This document shows positions 53,201 through 57,500 of a DNA stretch of 64,000 nt, one piece after another; position 1 is the stretch's first letter; each line of letters starts with the position of its first letter. The DNA is taken from NCBI GenBank assembly GCA_016648135.1, contig JADDOH010000133.1, forward strand, positions 124,001-188,000. The letters run 5' to 3'. The notes below the pieces were generated by a model. That model was not told where the DNA came from. It saw nothing but the letters and a program-made list of their open reading frames with translations, and did not search any database. The stretch is from Agrypnia vestita (lineage: Eukaryota; Arthropoda; Insecta; Trichoptera; Phryganeidae). The translations under genes and the position numbers were made by a program.

Positions 53201-56200
53201 TGAAGCGTACACATGTATTATATTTGAAACTACCTTGTAGCTAAGAGCAATATACGCTAACTGAATATTATATTACGTAAAAAGAAAAAACCGTCCGCTT
53301 ATTGCTTGAGCCCATTTCAAATTGATAAAAGAGGCACGTTTTATTTAGAATTCGAAATGAATATACCTATCTTTGAACGCTGCCGAATTTTTATCCAACT
53401 TAAAACATGACTTTGTTTTAGAATAAACTTAAAAAGCCGAATCAGAAAGCTGGAAAGGTTGCGTTGTAAAGGTACTCCCCCCCCCCACGTATTCCTTTAA
53501 TAAATGTTTCTAATTATACTTACATTTTCTCAAAGGATATTATGAATTTAAATTCTTTTAACGAAGATAGGGAGAAGGGCAAATATAATAAGGATGCTGG
53601 GCGATTAGAAGAGGAATTTCTGAGTTGCATTAATAATTTATTCATTAAAAGAACGCGTACAAAATTAAGCAGAAACATTCAAAAGTATTACATGTTGCTG
53701 TTGAAAAAATATTGTTGCTGTATACCGTGTCGATTAATATCGAACAAATCGAAAGCTGATAATAGAATAGTACGAAACAGAAGCGCGGCAGGATGATAGG
53801 AGGACCCATAAGATAGCAGAAGTATACAATTATTCCAAGGCAGTAAAATAAAATACATCGTATTGACACTTTATTCACTCAAATACATAATATATGATAA
53901 AATTCTATGACTGAAGGGCACACAAACAAAACCGCTACTATGCAATTGATGAAAACAGAGAGTAAAGTATTTGAAAATGAATATATTACGGCAAATAGTC
54001 GCAGTTATACAATGGACAAAAAACATGTTTGTATGGTTTTAGATGCATTTTATCAAAATCAGAACAATTTGTTTCAATTTCATGAAGTGCATAGTGGCGG
54101 AATTGTTTATGATCCCTAAATTAATACTAATTATTAAGTTTCTGTGCGATATTTTAAAATAAATTTGTAAGTAACTGAATTTAAAAAAATATTTGTACAA
54201 GAGAATTTATTAAGAAACATGTACTCAGTGAGTTTTAAGTTATTAAGCTACGTTTTGAGAGCGTCAAGATGAAATTACATAGGATAAAATTATACGCAGT
54301 AAAAATTTTTTTAAATTTTTTATGAAAAATTTCATATTGATAATGATAAACATAAAAAAGTTTTATTAGGTTTAATTGTGCGCTCAATTATTTTTTGTAA
54401 TTTTATCACAAGCGACTGTGTGACGTTTTTAAAGATTATTGCTCAAAATGATATACATTGGTTAATATTTTTCATTAACAAATGATTTTCAAAATGGGGG
54501 AGCTATGTGCTGTCTCATAAAGGTCGTGACGCCAGGGTTAGAATAAAATGAAAAAGTGAATTATATACTGAACATAATGAATATAAACTATAATCTAAGT
54601 GTGTGGAAAAAATATTTAAAAAATCATAAAATCCTAAAAAGTCATAATTAGCAAACGGCACATTATAAAATATTCTATTCAAATTCAAATTCAAATGTTT
54701 ATTCAATGTTCAATGTTACAAATGTTTACAGTGTTTACAAAATTTAATGAAGCTTTTTTCATTGTTGTTGAGTGTCTTGGCAGCAAGTAAACACTAAATT
54801 GATTTGACGCCCTGCCTGCTACACTAGTAATTTACTGTATTATTGCAGACAGTGCTCTTCCAGTAGTATAATGTTCAAGAATATTTATTATTTATATAAC
54901 ATTTGTGAATAAATCTTATTGCCAATTAAAATTAAGTAATAGTAATTATTAAATGTTTACAATTTAATAATTGTGTTAATTAATTATATTATAGACAAAG
55001 GAAAAAAAATGATCTGAATAGGATATTAATAAAATAAAATAAAATAAAACAATTAAAAGTATTTAAAAAGATGACAGTAACAGTAAGACAGTAAGTGAAA
55101 AAAATGATCTGAATAGGATATCAATAAAATAAAATAAAATAAAACAACTAAAAGTATTTAAAAAGATGACAGTAACAGTACGACAGTAAGTGAAAAAAAT
55201 GATCTGAAAAGGATATTAATAAAATAAAATAAAATAAAACAATTAAAAGTATTTAAAAAGATGACAGTAATAGTAAGACAGTAAGTGAAAAAAATGATCT
55301 GAATAAGATATTAATAAAATAAAATAAAATAAAACAATTAAAAGTATTTAAAAAGATGACAGTAACAGTAATTCTATACAATAAAGAGTTTTTGAGATAT
55401 TTTATCCACTTTTTTCAGAAAAAAGGAATTTCGAGATATGAAATTCGTATGACGCTGACTTCAAATTACTACAACTCAAGTAAATTTTTTGAACGAGTTA
55501 TGACTCAAATTATCCTTAAAACTACAAGCTACAAATGAAGAATGGAATCAAAATGAAGAAAATCTATCAATATATTATAGATGTCTATATTATATTTATT
55601 ATGGGAAAGTAGGTATAGAAGTCTTTGGGTGTTCATACGGCTTACGACCTAGCGTACGGCTAGCTTAAGTGATCACTTTACACAATGTAACGTTCACACT
55701 CCCACCCATGATAGAATACCATATCTATCAAATTTTTGGAAGTTGGAAACATGTCGTGTAATTTAAATATATACAACTTCCAAAAATTTAATAGACATGG
55801 TATTCTATCATGGGTGGAAATTGTGAACGTTACATTGCGTAAAGTGGTCACTTAAACCAGCCGTACAATAGGTCGTAAGTCCTATGAACACCCAAAGACT
55901 TTCATACCTACCTACTTTTCCATAAAAAATATAATTTCGTCGTTAATGATGTCCCTGTGACAAAAATCGAGTACTGTTCTGAAAAATTTGGACAAACTCA
56001 AAATATTCTGAAAAAGATTCTTTGAAAATTTCGAGGTGGTGTAACCCTAAAATTTTTTTTAGTAATTTTCCGTTTCATTTGACGGATTGTGATATAAGCG
56101 ATATCGCTATTTCGGTACCTCGACGGTTAATGTGAGCAACTCTACGCTTGTTTACATTTTAAATTAAAACGACAAAACTGACGGCGTTTCAATGTTACAC

Positions 56201-56455
56201 AATAACTGTCGAGATATCGGAATGGCGATATCGCTTATTTCGGAACACGGCCGACCGTCCTCGCCGCGGAGCAGGGCGGTTCCGCAACGAGGCGCCGGCT
56301 CGTGTAATCACAGGGTGAACCGGGCGTACCTTTCCTCCACTTGACGTGCGGCATGGGCGAGCCCACGGCCACGCACTGCAGCGTGAGGTTGCCGCCCAGC
56401 ATCACCTCGCTCAGCGCCGGCGGCGGAATGGAGAACTGCGGCGAGACGCGGCGGA
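15090..56455 (-). CDS. Lar: Lar receptor protein tyrosine phosphatase, 17 exons, 5' end off window
   Basis: Type IIa receptor tyrosine phosphatase of the plasma membrane. In insects the family acts in axon guidance, synapse growth and epithelial cell movement, binding heparan-sulfate proteoglycans outside the cell and liprin-alpha through D2 inside. The join on the minus strand is 56455-56330, 53130-52981, 52217-52084, 48526-48376, 41267-41167, 39222-39160, 39037-38908, 38448-38298, 38195-38059, 25220-24924, 21669-21530, 21445-21243, 21158-18017, 17940-17830, 17739-17570, 17432-17297, 15158-15090. Every junction is AG/GT and every phase matches. Counting from the first whole codon: Ig3 to about residue 91, nine FN3 domains about 92-985, transmembrane helix about 1152-1176, D1 with catalytic Cys 1443, D2 with Cys 1734, stop after residue 1802. 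Nine FN3 repeats fit insect Lar (vertebrate forms have up to eight). Signal peptide, Ig1 and Ig2 lie beyond 64000. Seen: domains and splice sites. Known: family function. Confidence 0.96.
15159..17296 (-). other. Lar intron before terminal exon
   Basis: 2.1-kb intron. Holds the CTCCC-ended repeat at 15278-15569. The remainder is AT-rich with no recognised gene; ORFs near 15578-15944 and 16309-16995 are unrelated to any family I know. Confidence 0.8.
15278..15569. mobile_element. MITE-like repeat with TACTCCCTTTCT ends
   Basis: TATACTCCCTTTCT at 15278-15291 is mirrored by AGAAAGGGAGTATA at 15556-15569, leaving TA at each end as in Tc1/mariner-type MITEs. The interior holds a block (about 15430-15555) with GTCGCCACGAGTCTG and AGCTCGATTGGATCACGGGA that recurs at 62460-62580. 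Homology to the second copy continues about 35 bp left of the terminal repeat, so the true boundary is not certain. Confidence 0.65.
17297..17432 (-). CDS. Lar: Lar exon: D2 part 4, P-loop remainder
   Basis: Completes [10 protein letters not shown] across the junction (residues 1733-1741), then [24 protein letters not shown] and a [12 protein letters not shown] segment, the conserved helix after the P-loop. Acceptor AATATTGCAG, donor GAG/GTAACA. Ends in phase 0 at MVQTE. Confidence 0.96.
17570..17739 (-). CDS. Lar: Lar exon: D2 part 3 with WPE loop
   Basis: Residues 1679-1734: [20 protein letters not shown], then PEQGVP (WPE in place of WPD at 1698-1700), and ending DGPITVHC with the catalytic-position Cys 1734. 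Glu in the WPD loop and Leu in the KNRY position are the known marks of the near-inactive LAR D2, which serves in liprin binding and regulation. Acceptor CATTATTCAG, donor TGCAG/GTGAAT. Confidence 0.96.
17830..17940 (-). CDS. Lar: Lar exon: D2 part 2
   Basis: Residues 1642-1678, in order [37 protein letters not shown]. This is the QYWP motif of the second phosphatase domain. Symmetrical phase 0. Acceptor GTTCTTTTAG, donor AAG/GTATGT. Confidence 0.96.
18017..21158 (-). CDS. Lar: Lar exon: FN6-FN9, transmembrane helix, D1, start of D2 (3,142 nt)
   Basis: Residues 595-1641 in one exon. FN6 ([12 protein letters not shown]...), FN7 (PPTNISHNF...), FN8 ([12 protein letters not shown]...), FN9 ([17 protein letters not shown]...), a membrane-proximal segment, the helix [20 protein letters not shown] about 1152-1176, then stop-transfer KKRR. 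D1: pTyr loop [13 protein letters not shown] from about 1274, WPDHGVP at 1409-1415 with the general-acid Asp, and P-loop [10 protein letters not shown] at 1442-1451. D2 begins before the donor, with [10 protein letters not shown] where active domains have KNRY. No obvious furin RXKR site in the membrane-proximal part. Acceptor ATTTTTGCAG, donor CGC/GTAAGT. Confidence 0.97.
21243..21445 (-). CDS. Lar: Lar exon: FN5 second half and start of FN6
   Basis: Residues 527-593: [58 protein letters not shown], then VPNRPTVNL opening FN6. Acceptor TTTTTGCAG, donor CAA/GTGAGT. The sequence matches the LAR-family FN5/FN6 border. Confidence 0.95.
21530..21669 (-). CDS. Lar: Lar exon: FN5, first half
   Basis: Residues 481-526: [40 protein letters not shown] and QETKEE. 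Acceptor GTATTACAG, donor GAG/GTTTGA (weaker than the others). Joined by an 84-bp intron to the next exon. Confidence 0.95.
22365..22373 (-). other. Lar: Candidate 9-nt Lar microexon between FN4 and FN5
   Basis: In the FN4-FN5 intron a perfect-looking donor (GTAAGTATAC) follows nine bases preceded by GTACAG. Upstream on the minus strand lie a long pyrimidine tract (about 22408-22435) and a branch-point-like CTGAC about 34 nt before the AG, with no other AG between. Phase 1 in and out: inclusion changes HED-V-PGEP to HED-AVKM-PGEP. In vertebrate family members this linker aligns with a DEDVPSGPP stretch. The tract is further from the AG than usual, so use is uncertain. Confidence 0.42.
22440..23560. 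promoter_or_regulatory. GC-rich intronic island, possible internal promoter or noncoding exon
   Basis: Base composition jumps from AT-rich intron to many CG and GGTGGT/GGCGGT runs (22640-22745, 23020-23100, 23280-23480). Overlapping ORFs of 141 codons (minus, 23104-23529) and 126 codons (plus, 23183-23563) exist because stops are rare here; neither resembles a known protein. A GC-rich patch in an AT-rich insect intron is often a promoter, enhancer or exon of a second transcript. Inference only. Confidence 0.3.
24924..25220 (-). CDS. Lar: Lar exon: FN4, single-exon domain
   Basis: Residues 382-479 encode a whole FN3 domain: [40 protein letters not shown], a middle with [20 protein letters not shown] and a C-terminal [11 protein letters not shown]. 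Phase 1 at both ends, so the domain could be skipped in frame, as optional FN3 domains are in vertebrate LAR proteins. Extremely GC-rich compared with its introns and with the long 3' exon. Acceptor GTGAGCAG, donor GACG/GTAAGT. Confidence 0.95.
25374..25445 (+). repeat. Short dispersed repeat, copy 1
   Basis: About 60 bp nearly identical to 28559-28620 in the same orientation: both contain GCTGACATTAAGGCGATCGT followed by CTAGCAATGTG and a T-rich stretch (TTTTTTTCTC). Non-coding, origin unknown. Confidence 0.75.
28559..28622 (+). repeat. Short dispersed repeat, copy 2
   Basis: Second copy of the repeat at 25374-25445, differing at only a few bases over the first 55 bp. Downstream sequence diverges after the T-rich stretch. 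The two lie 3.2 kb apart in one intron. Confidence 0.75.
29480..29990 (-). pseudogene. LINE reverse-transcriptase C-terminal remnant
   Basis: Minus strand reads [19 protein letters not shown] near 29985-29930, then in another frame [40 protein letters not shown] and [18 protein letters not shown]. The pattern (LN-LQK-IIK...LF..L.V..I..IY...) is the region after the RT domain of CR1/Jockey-type non-LTR retrotransposons, and YNK-LQHPSS-L resembles the usual end motif. Frame changes and stops show a dead, 5'-truncated copy. A balanced-composition tail at 29489-29535 may be its 3' UTR. Confidence 0.55.
30621..31000 (+). repeat. Foldback family 2, partial copy
   Basis: TATGGGAAAGTAGATATGGG at 30631, TCACTTTACACAATGTAACG (about 30704) and AATTTTTGGAAGTTG match the left arm of the hairpin at 55591-55932. 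The 30925-30990 stretch matches DNA just right of that hairpin (TTAATGATG, CTGGGACAAAATCCAGTACTG). Here the second arm is missing or decayed. Confidence 0.7.
31650..32450. repeat. GTAGT/GAAGT-rich block with GC-rich left end, probable transposon
   Basis: 31660-31820 is GC-rich (CG runs, CCTCCCGCGGCGC). 31840-31980 and 32260-32425 are packed with short ACTAC, GTAGT and GAAGT words on both strands. The middle has a G run of about 12 (near 32073) and two copies of a TTTCCAGAGATTTCTTC segment (32095 and 32167). Dense subterminal words of this sort are typical of hAT-like non-autonomous elements, but I found no clear termini or transposase. Confidence 0.4.
33562..33634 (+). repeat. tRNA-like sequence, degenerate (tRNA pseudogene or SINE head)
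   Basis: A-box-like TAGCTCAGTGGGTATGA (33575-33591), loop region CTCTCAC as in tRNA-Glu(CTC), and B-box-like GGCTTCGATTCCCGG (33611-33625). TCACCGG at 33562 can pair with CCGGTGA at 33622. The T-stem does not pair well, so I do not call a functional tRNA. Confidence 0.5.
35147..35217 (-). tRNA. tRNA-like sequence, uncertain function
   Basis: Minus strand, 71 nt from TGCCGTGGCGAAATTAGATA to CCCGGTGGCA. Acceptor ends TGCCGTG/GGTGGCA pair at six of seven positions counting two G-U pairs, a D-arm-like stem GGCGA/TCGCC is present, and GGTTCGAGTCC is a perfect B box. The T-stem has two mismatches and the anticodon arm is irregular, so a tRNA pseudogene or tRNA-derived SINE is more likely than a working tRNA. 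Confidence 0.4.
36740..37050. promoter_or_regulatory. GC-rich patch in the large Lar intron
   Basis: About 300 bp of balanced to GC-rich DNA (GAGGCGGCATTAGCTGCGG, GACGGGCGGACGGCG, GCGCGCGGCTCGGCG) within AT-rich intron. The minus strand has a good donor, GACAG/GTACGTGAG, ending at 36952. The 75 nt 36952-37026 are open in the phase needed to sit between FN3 and FN4, though the acceptor side is poor. Could be an enhancer, a promoter or a cryptic exon. Confidence 0.25.
38059..38195 (-). CDS. Lar: Lar exon: FN3 domain 3, second half
   Basis: Residues 336-380: [40 protein letters not shown] and RTKQY. Acceptor TTTCTCTGTAG, donor TACG/GTAAGG, phase 1. The following intron is the largest in the window (25221-38058). 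Confidence 0.95.
38298..38448 (-). CDS. Lar: Lar exon: FN3 domain 3, first half
   Basis: Residues 286-334: [39 protein letters not shown], ending [10 protein letters not shown] (NDT is a sequon). Acceptor TTTTTTTCAG, donor CACAG/GTCAGG. Next intron 102 bp. Confidence 0.95.
38449..38907 (-). other. Lar intron, 459 bp
   Basis: AT-rich, no repeats or RNA genes recognised. Confidence 0.85.
38908..39037 (-). CDS. Lar: Lar exon: FN2, last part
   Basis: Residues 242-284: [20 protein letters not shown], then [20 protein letters not shown] and TQQ. Typical FN3 terminal strands. Acceptor TTTTTGCAG, donor CAAG/GTAAAG. The intron back to the previous exon is only 122 bp. Confidence 0.95.
39160..39222 (-). 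CDS. Lar: Lar exon: FN2, middle, 63 nt
   Basis: Residues 221-241: [20 protein letters not shown] plus Met. Short symmetrical exon (phase 0/0) carrying the GYKVYYT strand of FN2. Acceptor TTTCGCAG, donor ATG/GTACGT. Because it is phase-symmetrical it could be skipped without a frameshift, although that would break the FN3 fold. Confidence 0.94.
39223..41166 (-). other. Lar intron inside FN2
   Basis: 1.9 kb. No recognisable gene or full repeat. 40190-40300 has balanced composition (CCCCGCGCGCGGAG). A plus-strand ORF at 39189-39458 overlaps the end of the 63-nt exon and looks spurious. Confidence 0.8.
41167..41267 (-). CDS. Lar: Lar exon: FN2, first part
   Basis: Residues 188-220: [20 protein letters not shown], then [13 protein letters not shown] with the FN3 tryptophan. 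Strongly Lar-like. Acceptor CCCTAG, donor ATG/GTAAGT. Phase 1 in, phase 0 out. Confidence 0.95.
41919..42135 (+). repeat. ACAGGGTGT-family repeat, half copy
   Basis: Starts TACAGGGTGTCTCATAGCTA and continues with a TATGAAGATACGCAATATCA segment and TTTTTTTCAATATTTCTGGC, the order seen in the left arm of the foldback at 42561 and in the copy at 57238. Confidence 0.7.
42561..43087. mobile_element. Foldback element, ACAGGGTGT family, 527 bp
   Basis: TACAGGGTGTAACGGAGCTAGT at the left mirrors the reverse of ACTAGCTCTATTACACCCTGTA at the right. The arms continue inwards for about 170 bp (ATGGAGATATGCGACATC against GATGTTGCATATCTCCAT; TTTTTTTCAATATTTCT against its complement). TA flanks both ends. 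No ORF of note. It lies about 80 bp from the candidate 24-nt microexon, on its downstream side in the transcript. Confidence 0.85.
43165..43188 (-). other. Lar: Candidate 24-nt Lar microexon between FN1 and FN2
   Basis: The intron between the FN1 and FN2 exons holds an acceptor (pyrimidine-rich tract ending TCGTATAG), 24 nt, then a consensus donor GTGAGTAA. The 24 nt keep the phase (1 in, 1 out). Inclusion would place ADLPYGGA between TTGET and PGTAPRNV and change the split Glu codon to Lys. Alternative microexons are well known in LAR-type phosphatases, where they tune partner binding. Splice-site quality and frame are seen; use is inferred. Confidence 0.68.
44150..44366 (-). repeat. Dispersed DNA-repeat family 1, copy C (partial)
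   Basis: Reverse-orientation fragment: TTTAAAAATTCACCTACCTCGCTAG near 44216 is the reverse complement of the AGCGTGGTAGGTGAATTTTT core, and TTAAGGTGGTATGA near 44354 matches the ACCACCT end. Confidence 0.65.
48376..48526 (-). CDS. Lar: Lar exon: FN1, second half
   Basis: Residues 137-186: [20 protein letters not shown], then the FN3 F/G-strand motif [17 protein letters not shown] and [10 protein letters not shown]. Ends in phase 1 (G), so the 24-nt candidate at 43165-43188 or the exon at 41267 can follow in frame. GC-rich. Acceptor CCTACAG, donor ACCG/GTAAGC. Confidence 0.95.
50219..50250. repeat. (TA)n microsatellite
   Basis: An uninterrupted run of TA dinucleotides of about 30 bp ends exactly at the mariner left end. 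Mariner inserts at TA, so the run may have been the target or have grown from it. Confidence 0.9.
50251..51362 (+). mobile_element. Mariner element, internally deleted, 1,112 bp
   Basis: Terminal inverted repeats TTAGGTCCTTACATATGAAA at 50251 and its exact complement ending at 51362, with TA on each side. Inside are the two ends of a mariner transposase but not the middle, so the copy cannot move itself. It lies in a Lar intron, antisense to Lar. A second copy of the family is at 63400. Confidence 0.95.
50439..51284 (+). pseudogene. Mariner transposase, frameshifted and internally deleted
   Basis: N-terminal part (50439-50795) has the helix-turn-helix DNA-binding domain: [20 protein letters not shown], the [11 protein letters not shown] motif and GRPET linker. 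One missing base near 50776 shifts the frame and gives an early stop. At 50865-50878 a doubled TTAAATC marks a deletion junction that removes the segment with the first catalytic Asp. The C-terminal part (to 51284) keeps [10 protein letters not shown] and [13 protein letters not shown], the second and third Asp of the D,D34D triad. Confidence 0.93.
51781..51937. repeat. Tandem duplication, unit 80 bp
   Basis: TCGAAAGTATTTATATAATC begins at 51781 and again at 51861; the units are over 90% alike (AGTTCGGGACGTT against AATTCTGGATGTT). Recent local duplication, no coding. Confidence 0.9.
52084..52217 (-). CDS. Lar: Lar exon: FN1, first half
   Basis: Residues 93-136, starting [20 protein letters not shown], with the FN3 core tryptophan (LTWSF) and ending [13 protein letters not shown]. 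This is the Ig3 to FN3 boundary. Acceptor TTTTAG, donor CAA/GTAAGT. Confidence 0.95.
52218..52980 (-). other. Lar intron between Ig3 and FN1
   Basis: 763 bp, AT-rich with T and A runs; nothing recognised. Confidence 0.85.
52981..53130 (-). CDS. Lar: Lar exon: second half of Ig3
   Basis: Residues 43-91. Carries [17 protein letters not shown], then [10 protein letters not shown] with the second Ig cysteine and an N-glycosylation sequon (NYT), ending SIVKVQ. Acceptor TATTTAG/GTC, donor AAT/GTGAGT. It joins in frame to the Ig3 first half (WRK-G-LAQDL) and to FN1 (KVQ-S-LPGPPTN). Confidence 0.94.
55011..55371. repeat. Tandem repeat, 95-bp unit, 3.8 copies
   Basis: GATCTGAATAGGATATTAAT recurs at 55011, 55106, 55201 and 55296, exactly 95 bp apart. 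Each unit has (AAAAT)n and ATGACAGTAACAGTAAGACA; the last is cut at GACAGTAACAGTAA. Units differ by only one to three bases. Confidence 0.95.
55591..55932. repeat. Foldback family 2, complete hairpin, 342 bp
   Basis: Left arm 55591-55745 and right arm 55774-55932 are reverse complements over about 150 bp (for example TTTGGGTGTTCATA against TATGAACACCCAAA; CACAATGTAACGTTCAC against GTGAACGTTACATTGCG; ATAGAATACCAT against ATGGTATTCTAT), with a 28-bp spacer. Partial copy at 30621. Confidence 0.9.
56330..56455 (-). CDS. Lar: Lar exon: first half of Ig3
   Basis: Residues 1-41 plus a split codon at each end. Begins [20 protein letters not shown], then the first Ig cysteine in [10 protein letters not shown] and the Ig tryptophan in HVKWRK. 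Acceptor TTTCAG, donor AAAG/GTACGC; phase 1 in, phase 1 out. The exon is very GC-rich against an AT-rich intron. The next exon upstream (Ig2) is not in the window. A vertebrate alternative microexon (meB) sits just before the equivalent RRV residues; I did not find one here. Confidence 0.93.
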
Positions 56456-56866
56456 CTGAAACAATAAACACGCGTCACGGGTCAGGGTGGTATTTCAACC
56501 GGTTTCACAACGACCCTTATTTGAGATTTGTGCGCGATTGCGCGGACAGGGGATAACAATTATGCAACTCATCAAAGAAAACGAACATACAAAATTAGAA
56601 AAACAAACACATCGCCGAGATTACAAGACAACTTTAAAATCCCAAAATGCAATATGAAAAAAATAACCAAAATTTCATATACTCGGGCATAAATTTTTTT
56701 AACAATCTTCCAATAGAAATAAAAAATATACAGAATACAAAACAATTGAAAATCAAATTAAGAGAACATCTCAATAAAAACAACTAGACATCATTACCCA
56801 AACACAATCACAATCAAAAACATTTCACTCCCCTACTTCATCTCATATATATAATTTAATGTAAAA

Positions 56867-56869
<3 letters not shown>

Positions 56870-56897
<28 letters not shown>
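56870..56897. repeat. (AT)n microsatellite
   Basis: About 28 bp of alternating TA, flanked on each side by GTAAAATAATTATAT, so the flank itself is duplicated around the run. Confidence 0.9.
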
Positions 56898-56900
<3 letters not shown>

Positions 56901-57237
56901 AAAATAATTATATGTAACAATGCAAAGTACCTCGTCCGAGCAGAAGAGCAATGCTCTTAAATGGAGGGGTACTATGAATAACACAAGTATATAAGTTATG
57001 TATTTCATAAAAAAAATGTAATAAAAATTATAATAAACTGTATGCCAAAAAAAACTGATTTTTCGTAATTCAACGGGCAATTATGCATAGGTACCAGATA
57101 TAAAATTTTATCTCAGATACAAATGTTTAATAACTGTACCATGAATCACCGGTTAAAATAACAGTTTAACCACCACTGCAGGAGAGGCAGTACATTACAG
57201 CTGAAAACCATTATATATATAGGGGTTGGGATAAATA

Positions 57238-57500
57238 TACAGGGTGTCTCATGGCTAGTAGCACAAAATTTACAGGTGAATTCCTGATAACGAGTCGAAA
57301 ATGTTTTAGTAACCATAGAAATGGAGATATGCAACATCAAACATTGCATTTTTTTTCTCAATATTTCCGACATATTTTTTTGCAAATAAAATATAAGTTG
57401 AATATAATAATATTGATATAATGATAAGTTGAACTATAAGTACAATAACTTATATCGATCACGAAAAATTCTATGGCTTCAATACAACTCAAATAAAATG
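57238..57500 (+). repeat. ACAGGGTGT-family repeat, half copy
   Basis: TACAGGGTGTCTCATGGCTA, GAGTCGAAAATGTTTTAGTA, ATGGAGATATGCAACATCAA and a T-rich CAATATTTCCGACATA occur in the same order as in the foldback at 42561. No mirrored right end found. Confidence 0.75.

Larger units (their letters stand above)
54375..56046 (-). mobile_element. Dispersed DNA-repeat family 1, copy D, with nested insertions
   Basis: Reverse orientation. 54400-54580 matches the right part of copy B (for example AATGATTTTCAAAATGG and GACGCCAGGGTT). 55430-55535 matches the left-central part (CTTCAAATTACTACAACTCA), and 56028-56046 (CGAGGTGGTGTAACCCT) is the complement of copy B's left end. The pieces are separated by unrelated DNA: a T-rich/95-bp repeat block (about 54670-55371) and a foldback (55591-55932). 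Confidence 0.6.
53131..56329 (-). other. Lar intron inside Ig3
   Basis: 3.2 kb. Left third is AT-rich with two plus-strand ORFs (53542-53796, 53907-54119) of unknown nature. From 54375 to 56046 lies a family-1 element broken by tandem repeats and a foldback. A C run of about 13 occurs near 53475. Confidence 0.8.

Noticed and set aside
53505..53530. GTAAGTATAA donor in the Ig3 intron as a microexon
   Set aside because: The nearest AGs give 5 or 31 nt, which do not preserve the reading frame.
53542..54119. Two plus-strand ORFs of 84 and 70 codons as a possible nested gene
   Set aside because: Low-complexity Lys/Asn/Tyr-rich sequence, no family likeness, no splice or promoter support, in a repeat-rich intron.
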